This document shows, piece after piece, positions 17,532 through 26,333 of a stretch of 64,000 bases of DNA. A program made the translations under genes and the position numbers. Origin of the DNA: Paenibacillus lutimineralis (lineage in GTDB: Bacteria; Bacillota; Bacilli; Paenibacillales; Paenibacillaceae); contig NZ_CP034346.1 in the NCBI RefSeq assembly GCF_003991425.1, positions 2,145,501-2,209,500 of the forward strand. The letters are read 5' to 3'. Under the pieces are notes generated by a model that made no database searches, was not told the DNA's origin, and saw only the letters and a list, made by a program, of their open reading frames with translations. Numbering within the stretch: the first letter of the stretch is position 1; the number at the start of each line of letters is the position of its first letter.

Positions 17532-19496
17532 TTATTGGTCATCGTCCTCAAGCATCTGAATATATTTCTCGATCAGACCGTCCAGTTGTAGCTGAACTTG
17601 ATTTTGCTGAGTCTGCAGTTCAGCTAGTCGGTCTGAATCGTATGCTGCTTCCGGTTCCAGCATCGCTGCCTGGATCAAATTCAATGTCTGCTCTAATTCG
17701 GCCATATCTCGCTCGAGCTTCTGGATCGTAGCTGGATTAGGTGTTGATGAAGTTTGCGGCGGTTTGGCCAGCTGCTTCGATTGCTGTGGTTTTGCTGTCG
17801 AATTCAAATTGTGTATAGAGCTAGAGACACTCGTTTCATTTGGGAAGCTGGTGGAGGATTTTCTCTTTTCCAGCTCGGCCCTAAAGTCCTCGAAGTTCCC
17901 CAACGTCACATTCATTTGTTCGTTCTCAAGTGCCCATACTTGTCTAGCGATCTTATTGATAAAATATCGGTCATGGGATACGGCCAGAACAGTTCCAGGG
18001 AACTCCTCCAGTGCATCCTCCAAGGCTTCCCTTGAGTCGATATCAAGATGGTTCGTCGGTTCATCGAGCAGCAGCAGGTTAGGCTTGCGGTACATCAGTA
18101 TAGTTAGCCGCAGCCGCGTCCACTCTCCGCCGGAGAGATTGCAAACTTGCTTGAATACATCGGCTCCGTAGAAGAGGAAGCGGGCCAGCTGGTTCCTGGC
18201 CTCGCCGGTCTCCATTCCGATCTCGGAGCGGAAGTATTCCAGTACAGTCAGATTCAGATCTGAAGGAGCGGATTCCTGGGCTAAATAACCTGTCTCGGTT
18301 CTTGAACCAAGGCGAATCTCACCTTTATCAGTAGTAGCCATGCCCAAAATACACTTAAGTAAAGTACTCTTGCCCGAACCATTTCCGCCGATGAGCGCCG
18401 CTGTCTCCCCATAGCGCAGCGTATGCGTTATTTCGCTGTACAACTGCCGGTCACCGATGGATTTACTCACTCCGGTTAATACGAGAGCATCCTTGCCAGA
18501 ACGATCGGATTGCTGCAGCTGCAGATCAATGCGTTTACGTTCCAGAACGGGTCTCTTCAGCTTGACCATCCGGTCCAACGCCTTCTGCATCGAAGCGGCC
18601 CGTCGGTGGAAGCCTGGATTTGGCGGATTGGAGCGGTTACCCCACTCAATTAACTGCTTGATCGCTTCCTTCATCTTCTGGATTTTCTTCTGTTGCTCCT
18701 GGTATTCTGCGAACTGCTGAAGCAGTCTAGCTTCTTTCTCTTCCTTATACTTGCTATAGTTGCAATGATAAGTGATAGCTTCGCCTTCCTCAATCTCGAT
18801 GATCTTGGCGGCAACCGCATCGAGAAAATAACGGTCGTGCGAAGTGATAATGGCAGTGCCGCTATAAGTGCCAAGGAATGATTCCAACCATTCGATCGCT
18901 GCCATATCCAGATGGTTGGTAGGTTCATCGAGCAGCAGAATATCCGGACTTTGCAGCAAGATTACGGCTAGACCCACCTTTGTCTTCTCGCCACCGGATA
19001 GGGTAGAGAAGGGGCGTTGGTATTGCTCTACCGGAATGCCAAGTCCACCGGCAACGCGATCGATGGAAGCTTCAATCTCGTAACCTCCGCCACGTTCGAA
19101 CTCATCCTGCATATGGCCATATTGCCTTAGCAATGCCTCAAGCATAGCGGGGTTCGTGGCTGTATCTGAAGGGGACATCTCGGCTTCCAGCCGCTGCATT
19201 TCTTCTCTTACTTCCAACAAGTTATGAAAAGCTGACTGAAGTACATGGTAGACCGTCTCGCCATTCCCGTAATCCGGGATTTGCGCCAAGGCGCCGATCC
19301 GGGCATTTCTTCGAATAGCCAGCGTGCCTTGGTCCGGCGTATCACTCCCAGAGATCAGCTTCATCAGCGTTGTCTTGCCGCTTCCGTTGCGGCCAATCAA
19401 GCCGACTTTCTCGCCTTCTTTGATCTCAAATGACACATCGATTAGTACCAATTCAGCACCGTAATACTTTTGAATATGTTGACTTTGAATCATCAT
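17532..19496 (-). CDS. ABC-F family ATPase (ribosome-associated)
   Basis: 654 residues, two ABC cassettes. Domain 1: GRNGSGKT, LSGGE, LLLDEPTNHLD. Domain 2: GGNGSGKS, LSGGE, LLLDEPTNHLD. They are joined by a charged linker, with a C-terminal coiled-coil extension after a low-complexity Ser/Thr/Pro/Gln stretch. There are no membrane segments. ABC-F proteins act on the ribosomal E-site, either in translation quality control (Uup/YdiF) or in antibiotic target protection. The leader (a short ORF with a strong SD, then a stable hairpin) resembles the attenuation leaders of resistance ABC-F genes. AAGGAG precedes the ATG pair. Confidence 0.9.
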   Translation of the reverse strand: MMIQSQHIQKYYGAELVLIDVSFEIKEGEKVGLIGRNGSGKTTLMKLISGSDTPDQGTLAIRRNARIGALAQIPDYGNGETVYHVLQSAFHNLLEVREEMQRLEAEMSPSDTATNPAMLEALLRQYGHMQDEFERGGGYEIEASIDRVAGGLGIPVEQYQRPFSTLSGGEKTKVGLAVILLQSPDILLLDEPTNHLDMAAIEWLESFLGTYSGTAIITSHDRYFLDAVAAKIIEIEEGEAITYHCNYSKYKEEKEARLLQQFAEYQEQQKKIQKMKEAIKQLIEWGNRSNPPNPGFHRRAASMQKALDRMVKLKRPVLERKRIDLQLQQSDRSGKDALVLTGVSKSIGDRQLYSEITHTLRYGETAALIGGNGSGKSTLLKCILGMATTDKGEIRLGSRTETGYLAQESAPSDLNLTVLEYFRSEIGMETGEARNQLARFLFYGADVFKQVCNLSGGEWTRLRLTILMYRKPNLLLLDEPTNHLDIDSREALEDALEEFPGTVLAVSHDRYFINKIARQVWALENEQMNVTLGNFEDFRAELEKRKSSTSFPNETSVSSSIHNLNSTAKPQQSKQLAKPPQTSSTPNPATIQKLERDMAELEQTLNLIQAAMLEPEAAYDSDRLAELQTQQNQVQLQLDGLIEKYIQMLEDDDQ

Positions 19497-19551
19497 GATT
19501 AAGTTCTCCTTCGACCAATGCCGCTGCTGCCTGCCGAAGATCTAAAGACAC

Positions 19552-19584
19552 AAGAAGGCTGCAGGAAAAACCTGCAGCCTTCTT
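19552..19584 (-). terminator. Stable hairpin in the ABC-F leader, possible attenuator
   Basis: A 14-bp perfect stem AAGAAGGCTGCAGG/CCTGCAGCCTTCTT with an A5 loop (T5 on the transcribed strand). It is 55 bp upstream of the ABC-F start codon and 31 bp after the leader ORF stop. No strong U-run follows, so it could act by attenuation, by sequestration or on mRNA stability. Confidence 0.5.
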
Positions 19585-19615
19585 ATGAACACACACGTAT
19601 TACAAGTCCGTGAGG

Positions 19616-19765
19616 TTAAGGGAGGAGCGGCATTTCGCAATTTGTAATGGATATCGAGTTTCTAAAAATGGACAGACCTATCCCGTAGTGAAATGATTCA
19701 TGAACAATGCCAAAAACTGCCATAGGCAGCAGGCTCACTCGATTCCACGCAAATTTGCGATCCAC
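19616..19765 (-). CDS. Short leader ORF upstream of the ABC-F gene
   Basis: 49 codons from GTG at 19765, preceded by a near-perfect GGAGGTGGGG ribosome binding site. The peptide has a hydrophobic middle (VSLLPMAVFGIVHESF) and ends NCEMPLLP. Its start lies just downstream of the promoter at 19800-19828, so it is the first thing translated on the ABC-F transcript. I do not recognise the peptide. It may be a regulatory leader peptide, or simply a small membrane protein. Confidence 0.5.
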   Translation of the reverse strand: MDRKFAWNRVSLLPMAVFGIVHESFHYGIGLSIFRNSISITNCEMPLLP

Positions 19766-19799
19766 TCTCCCCACCTCCTTCAAAAACATAATTATTGTA

Positions 19800-19828
19800 A
19801 GTATATGATGAGGGAATGGAAAAATCAA
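19800..19828 (-). promoter_or_regulatory. Sigma-A promoter of the ABC-F transcript
   Basis: Leftward TTGATT (19828-19823), 17-bp spacer, TATACT (19805-19800). It predicts a leader of about 300 nt before the ABC-F start. Confidence 0.7.
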
Positions 19829-19988
19829 GTAGTAGCCCCTAGTTACCCGACCAAGCCCAATAGTGGAGGGTATAACTTGTAGTACAAGCGCCTGAAAAAT
19901 AGGCCAAGGATAGTGATGTATACCTAATCAGCGCAGGGGGGAGTTGAATAAGATGCATTGAAACATATAACAAAGGAGGTTTAATTAG

Positions 19989-20111
19989 ATGGGTGAAATT
20001 GGTGGTATTGGTTGTTGTGGTCCTGGAGTCGGAGGTTTATGGACTTCAACTGGCGTGATTTTGGTTCTCTTCATTCTACTTGTTATTGTCCTAAGAACAT
20101 TTTGCTTTTAA
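19989..20111 (+). CDS. YjcZ-family small sporulation protein
   Basis: 40 residues: a Gly/Cys-rich N-terminus (GEIGGIGCCGPGVGG) and one hydrophobic helix (VILVLFILLVIVL) ending RTFCF. This is the architecture of the YjcZ/YrrI-type short membrane proteins made during sporulation; the function is unknown. AAAGGAGG lies 10-12 nt before the ATG. Monocistronic, followed by the hairpin at 20187. Confidence 0.75.
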   Translation: MGEIGGIGCCGPGVGGLWTSTGVILVLFILLVIVLRTFCF

Positions 20112-20186
20112 TTCCCCTTGATGGGTTCTGAAAATGGGATACATTACGTTAGCGGAAACACCGCAGCATAATCCAAAAACATTGGA

Positions 20187-20224
20187 AAAGAGCCCCGCTG
20201 CTTCATGCTGGCGGAGCTTTTTTT
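20187..20224 (+). terminator. Terminator of the YjcZ-type gene
   Basis: GAGC-CCCGC...GCGG-AGCT imperfect stem followed by T8. The 148 bp from here to the TetR stop hold nothing I can support. Confidence 0.75.
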
Positions 20225-20372
20225 ATACAATAAATTTAGAAAATACCGGATCACATAAAATGCCTGCTTTGTTTTTGACCTTGGTCCATGTTCAATGATT
20301 CCTGTCGGGTGTAGCTTTGTATATGGTGGACCTCCGTCATACAAAGCCACATCGCGTGCTGAGAGCTTCCCG

Positions 20373-20951
20373 TTAGCTTAACGAACTTACAGAAGAACGA
20401 AACCCATTAACTACTAACAATGCGACCTTCTTGGCAATTTCCTCTTTATCCAAAGCTATATTCCCCGTGGCCCATTGAAAGGCACTTTCATGGATCATTT
20501 GCGCAAAGATAGGTGTATAAAGAGCTATTTCATTCTTTGAACAGAGGGATTCTAACCCCTTTAACAAATAAGCATTCAACTCTTTTATCGCTTTGTCTTT
20601 CAATTGCGGTACGACTAATGCTACATAGCTCCTGCGGCAATTAATGTTGGGTTGTTGATAGAAATCGCATAAAGCCAAAACAAGTTGAGCAATACCCTCT
20701 TGATCGAATTTTACTTCCCCTTTCGTTCGATTCACGATAGCAGTCGAGGCAGAGTCCCCCACGATATAGTCCAATAATTCGTACTTATCATTAAAGTGCG
20801 CATAGAAGGTCGCTCGATTCACTTGAGCCCCTTCTGTTAAATCTGCAATTGTAATTTTCTCAAAATCCTTTTCATTCACTAAATTAACAAAAGCTTTAAT
20901 CAAAGACCGCTTAGTTTGAGTCATCCGTAGATTCCTTACTTTTGTCCCCAC
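20373..20951 (-). CDS. TetR/AcrR-family repressor
   Basis: 192 residues. HTH near residues 20-60 (LVNEKDFEKITIADLTEGAQ then VNRATFYAHFNDKYELLDYI), with an all-helical ligand domain lacking close known relatives. GTG start at 20951 with AAAAGGAG 8 nt upstream; the first in-frame ATG (20975) lacks a site. Divergent from the two SDR genes, with a perfect palindrome between them, so it probably represses them. Lower G+C than the flanks suggests acquisition of the TetR-SDR group. Confidence 0.82.
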   Translation of the reverse strand: MGTKVRNLRMTQTKRSLIKAFVNLVNEKDFEKITIADLTEGAQVNRATFYAHFNDKYELLDYIVGDSASTAIVNRTKGEVKFDQEGIAQLVLALCDFYQQPNINCRRSYVALVVPQLKDKAIKELNAYLLKGLESLCSKNEIALYTPIFAQMIHESAFQWATGNIALDKEEIAKKVALLVVNGFRSSVSSLS

Positions 20952-21021
20952 TTCATTTACTCCTTTTATGTGCATTTTGAGCGAAGCTTAAATCTCTTCT
21001 GACTTGACAATTTTTCAATTC

Positions 21022-21037
21022 TGTTGCTATAGCAACA
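21022..21037. promoter_or_regulatory. Candidate TetR operator
   Basis: Perfect 16-bp palindrome TGTTGCTATAGCAACA in the divergent interval. A related half-site (AAAGCAACATG) recurs near 21090. Confidence 0.65.
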
Positions 21038-21206
21038 TTCCCCACCTCATTGTTGGTTGTTCTACTTAGAGAATAGTTGTACTTTTATTAAAGCAACATG
21101 TGTTTGTTTAATATATCACTTTTAAGAAGTTCATAAAAGACGAAAGGTCTAGTCGCTTTTATCTAGCTGTATTCGTTGCGATTAGTCGCTTTTAGGGGGA
21201 TAGAAA

Positions 21207-22055
21207 ATGAAAACATTACTGGTGACAGGTGGAACAGATGGAATCGGAAAAGGGATTGCTACTCACTACTTGAAAAAAGGCGATCGCGTCATCGTTATAG
21301 GTAGCTCGGTTGCTAAAGGCAATCTATATTTAAGCGAGTCTAAACAATTAGGAGCAGAAGAAAGAGCAATTTTTCTTCAAGCAGATTTGAGTTCGGTTAA
21401 AGAGAACAAGCGCATTATTGAAGAAGTAAAAAGCAGGTTTGATTCTCTGGATATGGTTGTTTTCTCTGCGGCCAGTCACAAGATTAAAAAAGAATATACG
21501 GAAACGCAAGAGGGATTTGAATTTAATTTCGGATTGTCTTATCTAAGCAGATTTGTTCTTAGTTTCGGCTTTAAAGAGCTCATGGAAAAGTCGGATGCTC
21601 CCATTATCGTTAACATTTGCGCGCCAGGCATGAACGGGACGGTTGATCTAAATGATATCCAAAACAAGAACAATTATAACGGATCAAAAGCCCGGTATCA
21701 CGGCAGCCGGTTGAATGATTTGCTCGGCGTTGCTTTTGCCGACACGGATACGGTCAAAAAGATCAAGTATGTTCTCTTCAACCCATGGGCTGTACAGACC
21801 ACGGGTATGTTGGAAACGATTGAAAACCCAATGAAAAAGCTGTTCACGAAGCTCATTTTCAAAATAATAGGTAAACCGGTCGATCAAGCCATCATTCCAA
21901 TTATTGAGTAGTTGGACAAGCCGCCAAAGCCTAATTTAATGGCTTATATCCAACGAAAAGAAGTAAGTCTGACAAAGAAAACTTTCGACAGAGAAAATGC
22001 TCAGCGACTTTACAAAAATACTGTTCAATTATTGGAAGGGGTTATGGAGAAATGA
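21207..22055 (+). pseudogene. SDR-family oxidoreductase interrupted by an in-frame amber codon
   Basis: Rossmann SDR starting MKTLLVTGGTDGIGKG (TGxxxGIG cofactor motif). Codons run without a break to TAG at 21909-21911 (residue 235), then continue in the same frame for 47 more codons that read as a normal SDR C-terminus (LDKPPKPNLMAYIQRKEVSL, then TFDRENAQRLY) to a TGA at 22053. That TGA overlaps the next start (ATGA), the expected operon junction. The usual Tyr-x3-Lys appears as YNGSKARYHGSRL, so the catalytic pair is also unusual. A truncated 234-residue product may or may not be active. Confidence 0.75.
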
Positions 22056-22732
22056 AAACAATTGCAATTATTGGTGCGGGACCTGGGTTGGGATTGTCAC
22101 TTGCAAAAAAGTTCGGTGAGAAAGGCTTTAAGGTAGCTGCCATTGCACGTAACCCTGAGAAATTGGGGATGATCATAAGTGAACTGAACAAGCTAAATAT
22201 TGAAGCGAAGTCTTATGTCGCAGATGTTACGGATTTGCCAGCTCTTAAGCAAGCTTTACAAGCTGCTAAACAAGATTTTGGCCATATTGATGTGCTCGAA
22301 TATAGCCCTTATTCAGGACCGGGTATTTTTAGACATGTGTTGGAAACAACACCTGAAAACGTCTTAGAACAAGTAAATGGCCATATACTGCCTGCCATTC
22401 TTGCTGTCAACGAAGTATTACCCGACATGATAAAGAATCGTTCGGGAGCAATTCTTTTTACAACAGGCTTATCTGCAATGTTTCCATTGCCGTCTATAGG
22501 AAATGTCGGAATCGTCATGTCCGGTCTTCGTAATTATGCAACGAACCTTTACAATGAATTAAAAGAAAAAGGAATTTATGTCGGACATCTATCAATCGGA
22601 ACATTCATACAGGCAGGGACTGCTGGAGATCCAGATCATATTGCAGAAGCTTGGTACGACTTATACGAAAAGAAGAATTGCTTTGAAGAAACATTCCCGC
22701 AAGGAATTGATCCAACTAGACTGTCAGATTAA
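22052..22732 (+). CDS. SDR-family NAD(P)-dependent oxidoreductase
   Basis: 226 residues. Cofactor motif GAGPGLGLSLAKKFGEKG at residues 8-25, then a typical VADVTD and a Ser-containing strand FTTGLSAM. The canonical YxxxK appears absent (VGIVMSGLRNYA at that place), as in atypical SDRs. Its start overlaps the stop of the preceding SDR (ATGA), so the pair is an operon under the TetR-type regulator. Substrate unknown. Confidence 0.78.
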   Translation: MKTIAIIGAGPGLGLSLAKKFGEKGFKVAAIARNPEKLGMIISELNKLNIEAKSYVADVTDLPALKQALQAAKQDFGHIDVLEYSPYSGPGIFRHVLETTPENVLEQVNGHILPAILAVNEVLPDMIKNRSGAILFTTGLSAMFPLPSIGNVGIVMSGLRNYATNLYNELKEKGIYVGHLSIGTFIQAGTAGDPDHIAEAWYDLYEKKNCFEETFPQGIDPTRLSD

Positions 22733-22794
22733 GTAGGGACTTAGCCCCCATTCAGACCCCAATACCTATAAATAGATAAAATCCGAAAGAAAAC

Positions 22795-22830
22795 AAAAAA
22801 CCCCTGAAGCTATATGCTTCAAGGGTTTTT
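22795..22830. terminator. Terminator; original 3' terminator of the tRNA-Val locus
   Basis: AACCC-TGAAGC/GCTTCA-GGGTT stem with T-runs on both sides. Rightward it serves the SDR operon. Leftward it lies just outside attL and would have been the terminator of tRNA-Val before the element inserted. Confidence 0.75.
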
Positions 22831-22835
22831 ATCAG

Positions 22836-22878
22836 ATGATCTGTAGTGGGCTCGAACCACTGACCCCTACCCTGTCAA
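22836..22878. repeat. attL (43-bp core repeat)
   Basis: Identical over 43 bp to 35264-35306. It contains the 3' 42 nt of tRNA-Val (anticodon region to discriminator base) without the 5' half. Confidence 0.92.
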
Positions 22879-22991
22879 AGTAACAAGGTACTTATTAAGA
22901 ATTATCAACGTTTGCTGTATACCGCAGTATATCAAGGTTTTTTAAAATATCGTTATTATGGTTTACCATGTTTTTATATGATTTTGCGGCA

Positions 22992-23015
22992 TTTTTTGCG
23001 TCAATTTTGCGTCAA
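22992..23015. repeat. Integrase arm-type repeat, left
   Basis: A 24-bp sequence containing two GCGTCAA units 11 bp apart, repeated in the same orientation at 35169-35192. A degenerate third unit (GCGGCA) precedes it. Located at the 3' edge of int, as expected for arm sites. Confidence 0.75.
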
Positions 23016-23018
23016 TAA

Positions 23019-24326
23019 TTATTCTGTAGTATCGGGAGATGGTTCAGGAGAAACAATGTTTTTACGTGAAAATTTCTCGAATTTCGCTGTAGTCTTTTTT
23101 CTTACTTTCTTTGTGACATGGACATAAATATCTGAAGTGGTTGATAACCTAGAATGCCCAAGTCTTTTTTGTATGGCAATTAAAAGGGGATCTATCATTG
23201 ATTCGTCTTCATCTTCAATAAGAAGAGTCCCCATACTGTGCCTAAGTCCATGGAACTTTATGTATCGTAAATTGTGACGTTTACAAAAACGCTCCCACCA
23301 ACGGGAAGGATGCTTATAATAATAGGCTTCTCCCTTTCCATTGTGGAAGACAAATCTTCGGTCTTCTCCGGCCCATTTATCCCCTAGTAACTCCTTTTCT
23401 TCTTCCCATTCTTGAAGGTAGAGCTGCATTTCCTCCATATACCATTCTGGCATGTCTACAGATCGAATAGAGCTTAATGATTTAGGGTCTTTTTCAATAG
23501 CCTTCCCTTTTTTAGTTAAAGGGATATTATTTTCAATCGAAAAGCTATTTTCTTCAAAAGATACTTGTGGCCATTCTAATGCAACAAGTTCACCCCTTCG
23601 AAAACCTCCAAGCATAGATCCAAGAATAAACAAGCGCCACTTAAGTGACTCACTATAGAGAGCTTCTACAACGTCTTGCGCTTCCTTTTCATTATAGTAC
23701 TGCGGATTGTTCTTCTGCTCAAGTTGTTTTTGTTTTCTAATCTCAATAGGAGCTGTAGGTTTTTTTATCCCCTCCATAGGATTGGAAAGGATCATTTTCC
23801 AGTCTGTAGCTCTTGAGAATATATTTTTAAGAACGCGATAGATGTATCCAATAGTTTCAAAGTCTAAAGCAGATACTTCAACCGGTGACTCTTCATTTTC
23901 ATTATTATGTTTAGGCTTGTTTAGTCGTGCTTCAGGACTTTCTAATTGTTTTAGAAAATCTAGGATATGTCCAGGCTTTATTTGATCGAGTTGCATATAA
24001 CCGAAGGCTGGAATTAATCTGGAATTTATATGAGCTTCATATGTCTCTAAAGTTGTCGGAGAAAGTTTGGAAATAGCATAATGTGTTTTCCACATTGGAA
24101 TAAACTCTTCAAATGTCTTTTTGCTCGGCTTAATATAATTACCGCTTTTCACTTCTTCTTTAAACTTTGCGTATTCATATTCAAGATACTCTTGTAACTT
24201 TTTTGGACTCATTTTCTCGGTAACTTCTATAGTTGTAGTCTCTCGTCCATACTTATTATTCGGCCCTTTTCCAGTACTTACAGTAAATTCATACGAGTTT
24301 TTTCCACGCTGTCTTATATTAGCCAT
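23019..24326 (-). CDS. Tyrosine recombinase (phage-type integrase)
   Basis: 435 residues. Order: AP2-like/arm-binding N-terminus (ANIRQRGKNSYEFTVSTGKG), SAM-like core-binding domain (FEEFIPMWKTHYAISKLSPT), and catalytic domain with Arg in GGFRRGEL, HGLRHSMG (His-x2-Arg), GHSRLSTT and the nucleophile Tyr in SDIYVHVT. It catalyses integration and excision at tRNA-Val. AAAGGAG 8 nt before ATG 24326 sets the start. It reads toward attL, the standard layout. Confidence 0.93.
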   Translation of the reverse strand: MANIRQRGKNSYEFTVSTGKGPNNKYGRETTTIEVTEKMSPKKLQEYLEYEYAKFKEEVKSGNYIKPSKKTFEEFIPMWKTHYAISKLSPTTLETYEAHINSRLIPAFGYMQLDQIKPGHILDFLKQLESPEARLNKPKHNNENEESPVEVSALDFETIGYIYRVLKNIFSRATDWKMILSNPMEGIKKPTAPIEIRKQKQLEQKNNPQYYNEKEAQDVVEALYSESLKWRLFILGSMLGGFRRGELVALEWPQVSFEENSFSIENNIPLTKKGKAIEKDPKSLSSIRSVDMPEWYMEEMQLYLQEWEEEKELLGDKWAGEDRRFVFHNGKGEAYYYKHPSRWWERFCKRHNLRYIKFHGLRHSMGTLLIEDEDESMIDPLLIAIQKRLGHSRLSTTSDIYVHVTKKVRKKTTAKFEKFSRKNIVSPEPSPDTTE

Positions 24327-24380
24327 TTCATTCACTCCTTTACTTTGTACTATGTATACGCAACAAACGAATTTACGAAA

Positions 24381-24719
24381 TTATTTTGTAATACCCTCTT
24401 TTATTTTCCCCTCAATGTAACGGTCAAGATCGCATTTTTTTATGAATCTACGTTGACCCATTTTATAACTAGGAATTTCTTTGGATTTAGTCATTCTGAA
24501 AACTGTTGATTTAGATGTCTTTAGATACAAGACTGCTTGATCCACATTCATGATTTCATCGTATTGTTGATCTAATTCCATTGAATCAGCCTTTAAATCC
24601 CTAATAATTTCATTCTTAATAGATGCTCTTAACTCAGCCCTCAGTTCCCTTTTTACTTCCTCTTTTATGTTCTTTTTAATTTCTTCAATTAGTACATAAA
24701 TCAAGTCGATTGAACTCAT
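24381..24719 (-). CDS. Excisionase-like HTH protein with coiled-coil N-terminus
   Basis: 112 residues. The N-terminal ~55 residues form a highly charged coiled coil (EEIKKNIKEEVKRELRAELR). The rest is a MerR/Xis-type winged helix (MNVDQAVLYLKTSKSTVFRM then KEIPSYKMGQRRFIKKCDLD). Probably a recombination directionality factor working with the integrase immediately downstream (54 bp gap). GGAG upstream of the ATG. Confidence 0.72.
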   Translation of the reverse strand: MSSIDLIYVLIEEIKKNIKEEVKRELRAELRASIKNEIIRDLKADSMELDQQYDEIMNVDQAVLYLKTSKSTVFRMTKSKEIPSYKMGQRRFIKKCDLDRYIEGKIKEGITK

Positions 24720-24746
24720 ATCAAATCCATTCTCCTTAGATAGCGG

Positions 24747-24863
24747 TTATTTATATACCTCTGAAAAAGGGGATAAAGGGGAATTATCAAGTAATCCCTT
24801 GATACATAAGGCTTCTTAGGCGTTTCTTTTTCCTAAACTTAATCTGATTAAGTAGGGGATTAA
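24747..24863. repeat. 117-bp perfect inverted repeat, left arm
   Basis: The exact reverse complement of 28769-28885, base for base over 117 bp; homology stops abruptly at both edges. It contains a near-palindrome (ACTTAATC-T-GATTAAGT) and a small CCTT...AAGG hairpin. Lies between the HTH gene and the repressor stop codon (4 bp away). Confidence 0.95.
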
Positions 24864-24866
24864 ACA

Positions 24867-25487
24867 CTAAGATTGTTCTAAAAATTCGTCTATTTCTCCA
24901 TCCTGAGAAATAATAAAATCCCTTATTTCTTTTTTTATAAAATCATCATCTAAAAATTTAATTCCAACAGAGTTTTTTTCTATCTTAATCGGAAGATCGT
25001 ATGAAACATTTATTTCGTTGAATGCGATGTCAATTATATCGTTGAATATTTCTTGTCTGAAAATTAAGGGGATCTTCTCGAGACGGGCTTTATCTTTAAC
25101 TGAGAAAACAACATGTGTGAATCTGGGATAAGTGTCTGTATTTAATAGTCCTTGCATTTTAATTACTGTTTCGTTATAGAAAATTTCTACTTCGTAAAAC
25201 CCTGAATATTTAACGATATTTAATAATCCATGAGAATCATAATGGATCTGTTTTTTATTAGGGTGTGTAAAAATACCATTAAACCCTACATCGGCATATG
25301 TAAATAATTCGCAATGGGTGATATCTAAAAATTTGCAAATCGAATCCATTGTGTCGAATTGAATTCCTTTCCCTGTATTGTTTTGGAGAGCACTTAGCGT
25401 ATTTCTAGAAAGCCCGGTTCTTTCAGACAATTCGGAAATGTTCATTCCTCTTTCAGCTAACAAAACTGCCAGGTTACACTTTATCAT
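24867..25487 (-). CDS. CI-like XRE-family repressor
   Basis: 206 residues. N-terminal HTH_3 (NLAVLLAERGMNISELSERT then GLSRNTLSALQN) and a long C-terminal region without a LexA-type Ser-Lys peptidase motif that I can see, so induction may be by an antirepressor rather than RecA. Its stop is 4 bp from the left inverted repeat. Divergent from the rightward operon across repeated operator-like boxes, as in phage and satellite lysogeny switches. Confidence 0.8.
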   Translation of the reverse strand: MIKCNLAVLLAERGMNISELSERTGLSRNTLSALQNNTGKGIQFDTMDSICKFLDITHCELFTYADVGFNGIFTHPNKKQIHYDSHGLLNIVKYSGFYEVEIFYNETVIKMQGLLNTDTYPRFTHVVFSVKDKARLEKIPLIFRQEIFNDIIDIAFNEINVSYDLPIKIEKNSVGIKFLDDDFIKKEIRDFIISQDGEIDEFLEQS

Positions 25488-25522
25488 ATTTTATCACCCA
25501 TTCACTCTATTTTGCTTTAAAG

Positions 25523-25623
25523 TATATACAATTTGCTCAATATATACAACATATTATCTTGACACATTATTTTCCTTCTGGTATCTTATAGATATCAAAA
25601 TGATCAGATGTCTGAGCAAATTG
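25523..25623. promoter_or_regulatory. Divergent lysogeny-switch control region
   Basis: Two direct TATATACAA boxes (about 25524 and 25541) and an inverted pair CAATTTGCTCA (about 25530) / TGAGCAAATTG (about 25613) are candidate operators. A rightward promoter TTGACA (25559-25564), 17 bp, TATCTT (25582-25587) lies between them. Confidence 0.65.
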
Positions 25624-25661
25624 ATAAGAGTATTTATCTTATTTGGAAGGGCGGTTAATCA

Positions 25662-26066
25662 ATGGGAATCGAAAAAATGACTTATGCGGAGTACCTACAG
25701 GAGAATTTGGGTGTATTACCAATTCGCGAATGCCTGGATGTACTGGACAAGGCCGAACAAGGGAAATTGACAGACTTTGATGTAGAACAGGAGCTTACAC
25801 CAGTTGTGGGAACAATTCTTTCAAACCTATTCAATCATGACATGGAAACGTTTGATAATGTTCTTGGAAAAATAAAAAACGCAGCCAAGGCGATCCGGGA
25901 ACGGGAAGAAGACATTAAGTTCAGATTAGATCCGTGCAATGACAGTGTGGAGTTAGTTCTTGAATTTGATACGATCTTAAATCATATCAGAGACGGATAT
26001 GGTCTAAAGGATCATTGGTTAGATGAAGACGGCGAATGGATCGTTATATTAGGCAAGTCGGAATAA
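25662..26066 (+). CDS. Element protein of unknown function, first gene of rightward operon
   Basis: 134 residues, acidic, largely helical (TYAEYLQENLGVLPIRECLD, then ETFDNVLGKIKNAAKAIRE). No membrane segment or known motif recognised. Its position directly downstream of the switch promoter makes it an early gene. GGAAGG-type site before the ATG. Confidence 0.6.
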   Translation: MGIEKMTYAEYLQENLGVLPIRECLDVLDKAEQGKLTDFDVEQELTPVVGTILSNLFNHDMETFDNVLGKIKNAAKAIREREEDIKFRLDPCNDSVELVLEFDTILNHIRDGYGLKDHWLDEDGEWIVILGKSE

Positions 26067-26087
26067 CGAATAACGGGGGCGATTCAC

Positions 26088-26333
26088 ATGTATCAAATCA
26101 CATTGAAAATGGCTCGTTTAAATCGCGGATTATCTTTGAAGGAAGCTGCTGAACTTGGTGGCATTACTCCGAAGACTTTGAAAAAGTACGAGAAGGACAG
26201 CGGAAAGGCAAAATTTGATCCATTCATTAGACTCTTAAAAGCTTATGGCGTGTCCATGGATCATATCGCTATCGGTAAAGAGGACGAAATCATTGGGAAT
26301 CTATTAAAAACCATTAACAAGGTGGTGGCGTAA
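26088..26333 (+). CDS. Small XRE-family HTH protein (Cro-like)
   Basis: 81 residues. HTH: KMARLNRGLSLKEAAELGGI then TPKTLKKYEKDSG, with a short C-terminal tail. Likely the Cro/antirepressor-like partner of the divergent repressor. The next gene starts at the base after its stop codon. Confidence 0.75.
   Translation: MYQITLKMARLNRGLSLKEAAELGGITPKTLKKYEKDSGKAKFDPFIRLLKAYGVSMDHIAIGKEDEIIGNLLKTINKVVA

Noticed and set aside
20144..20350. Leftward 68-codon frame upstream of the YjcZ-type terminator
   Set aside because: Runs through a terminator hairpin, has no SD and no recognisable protein.
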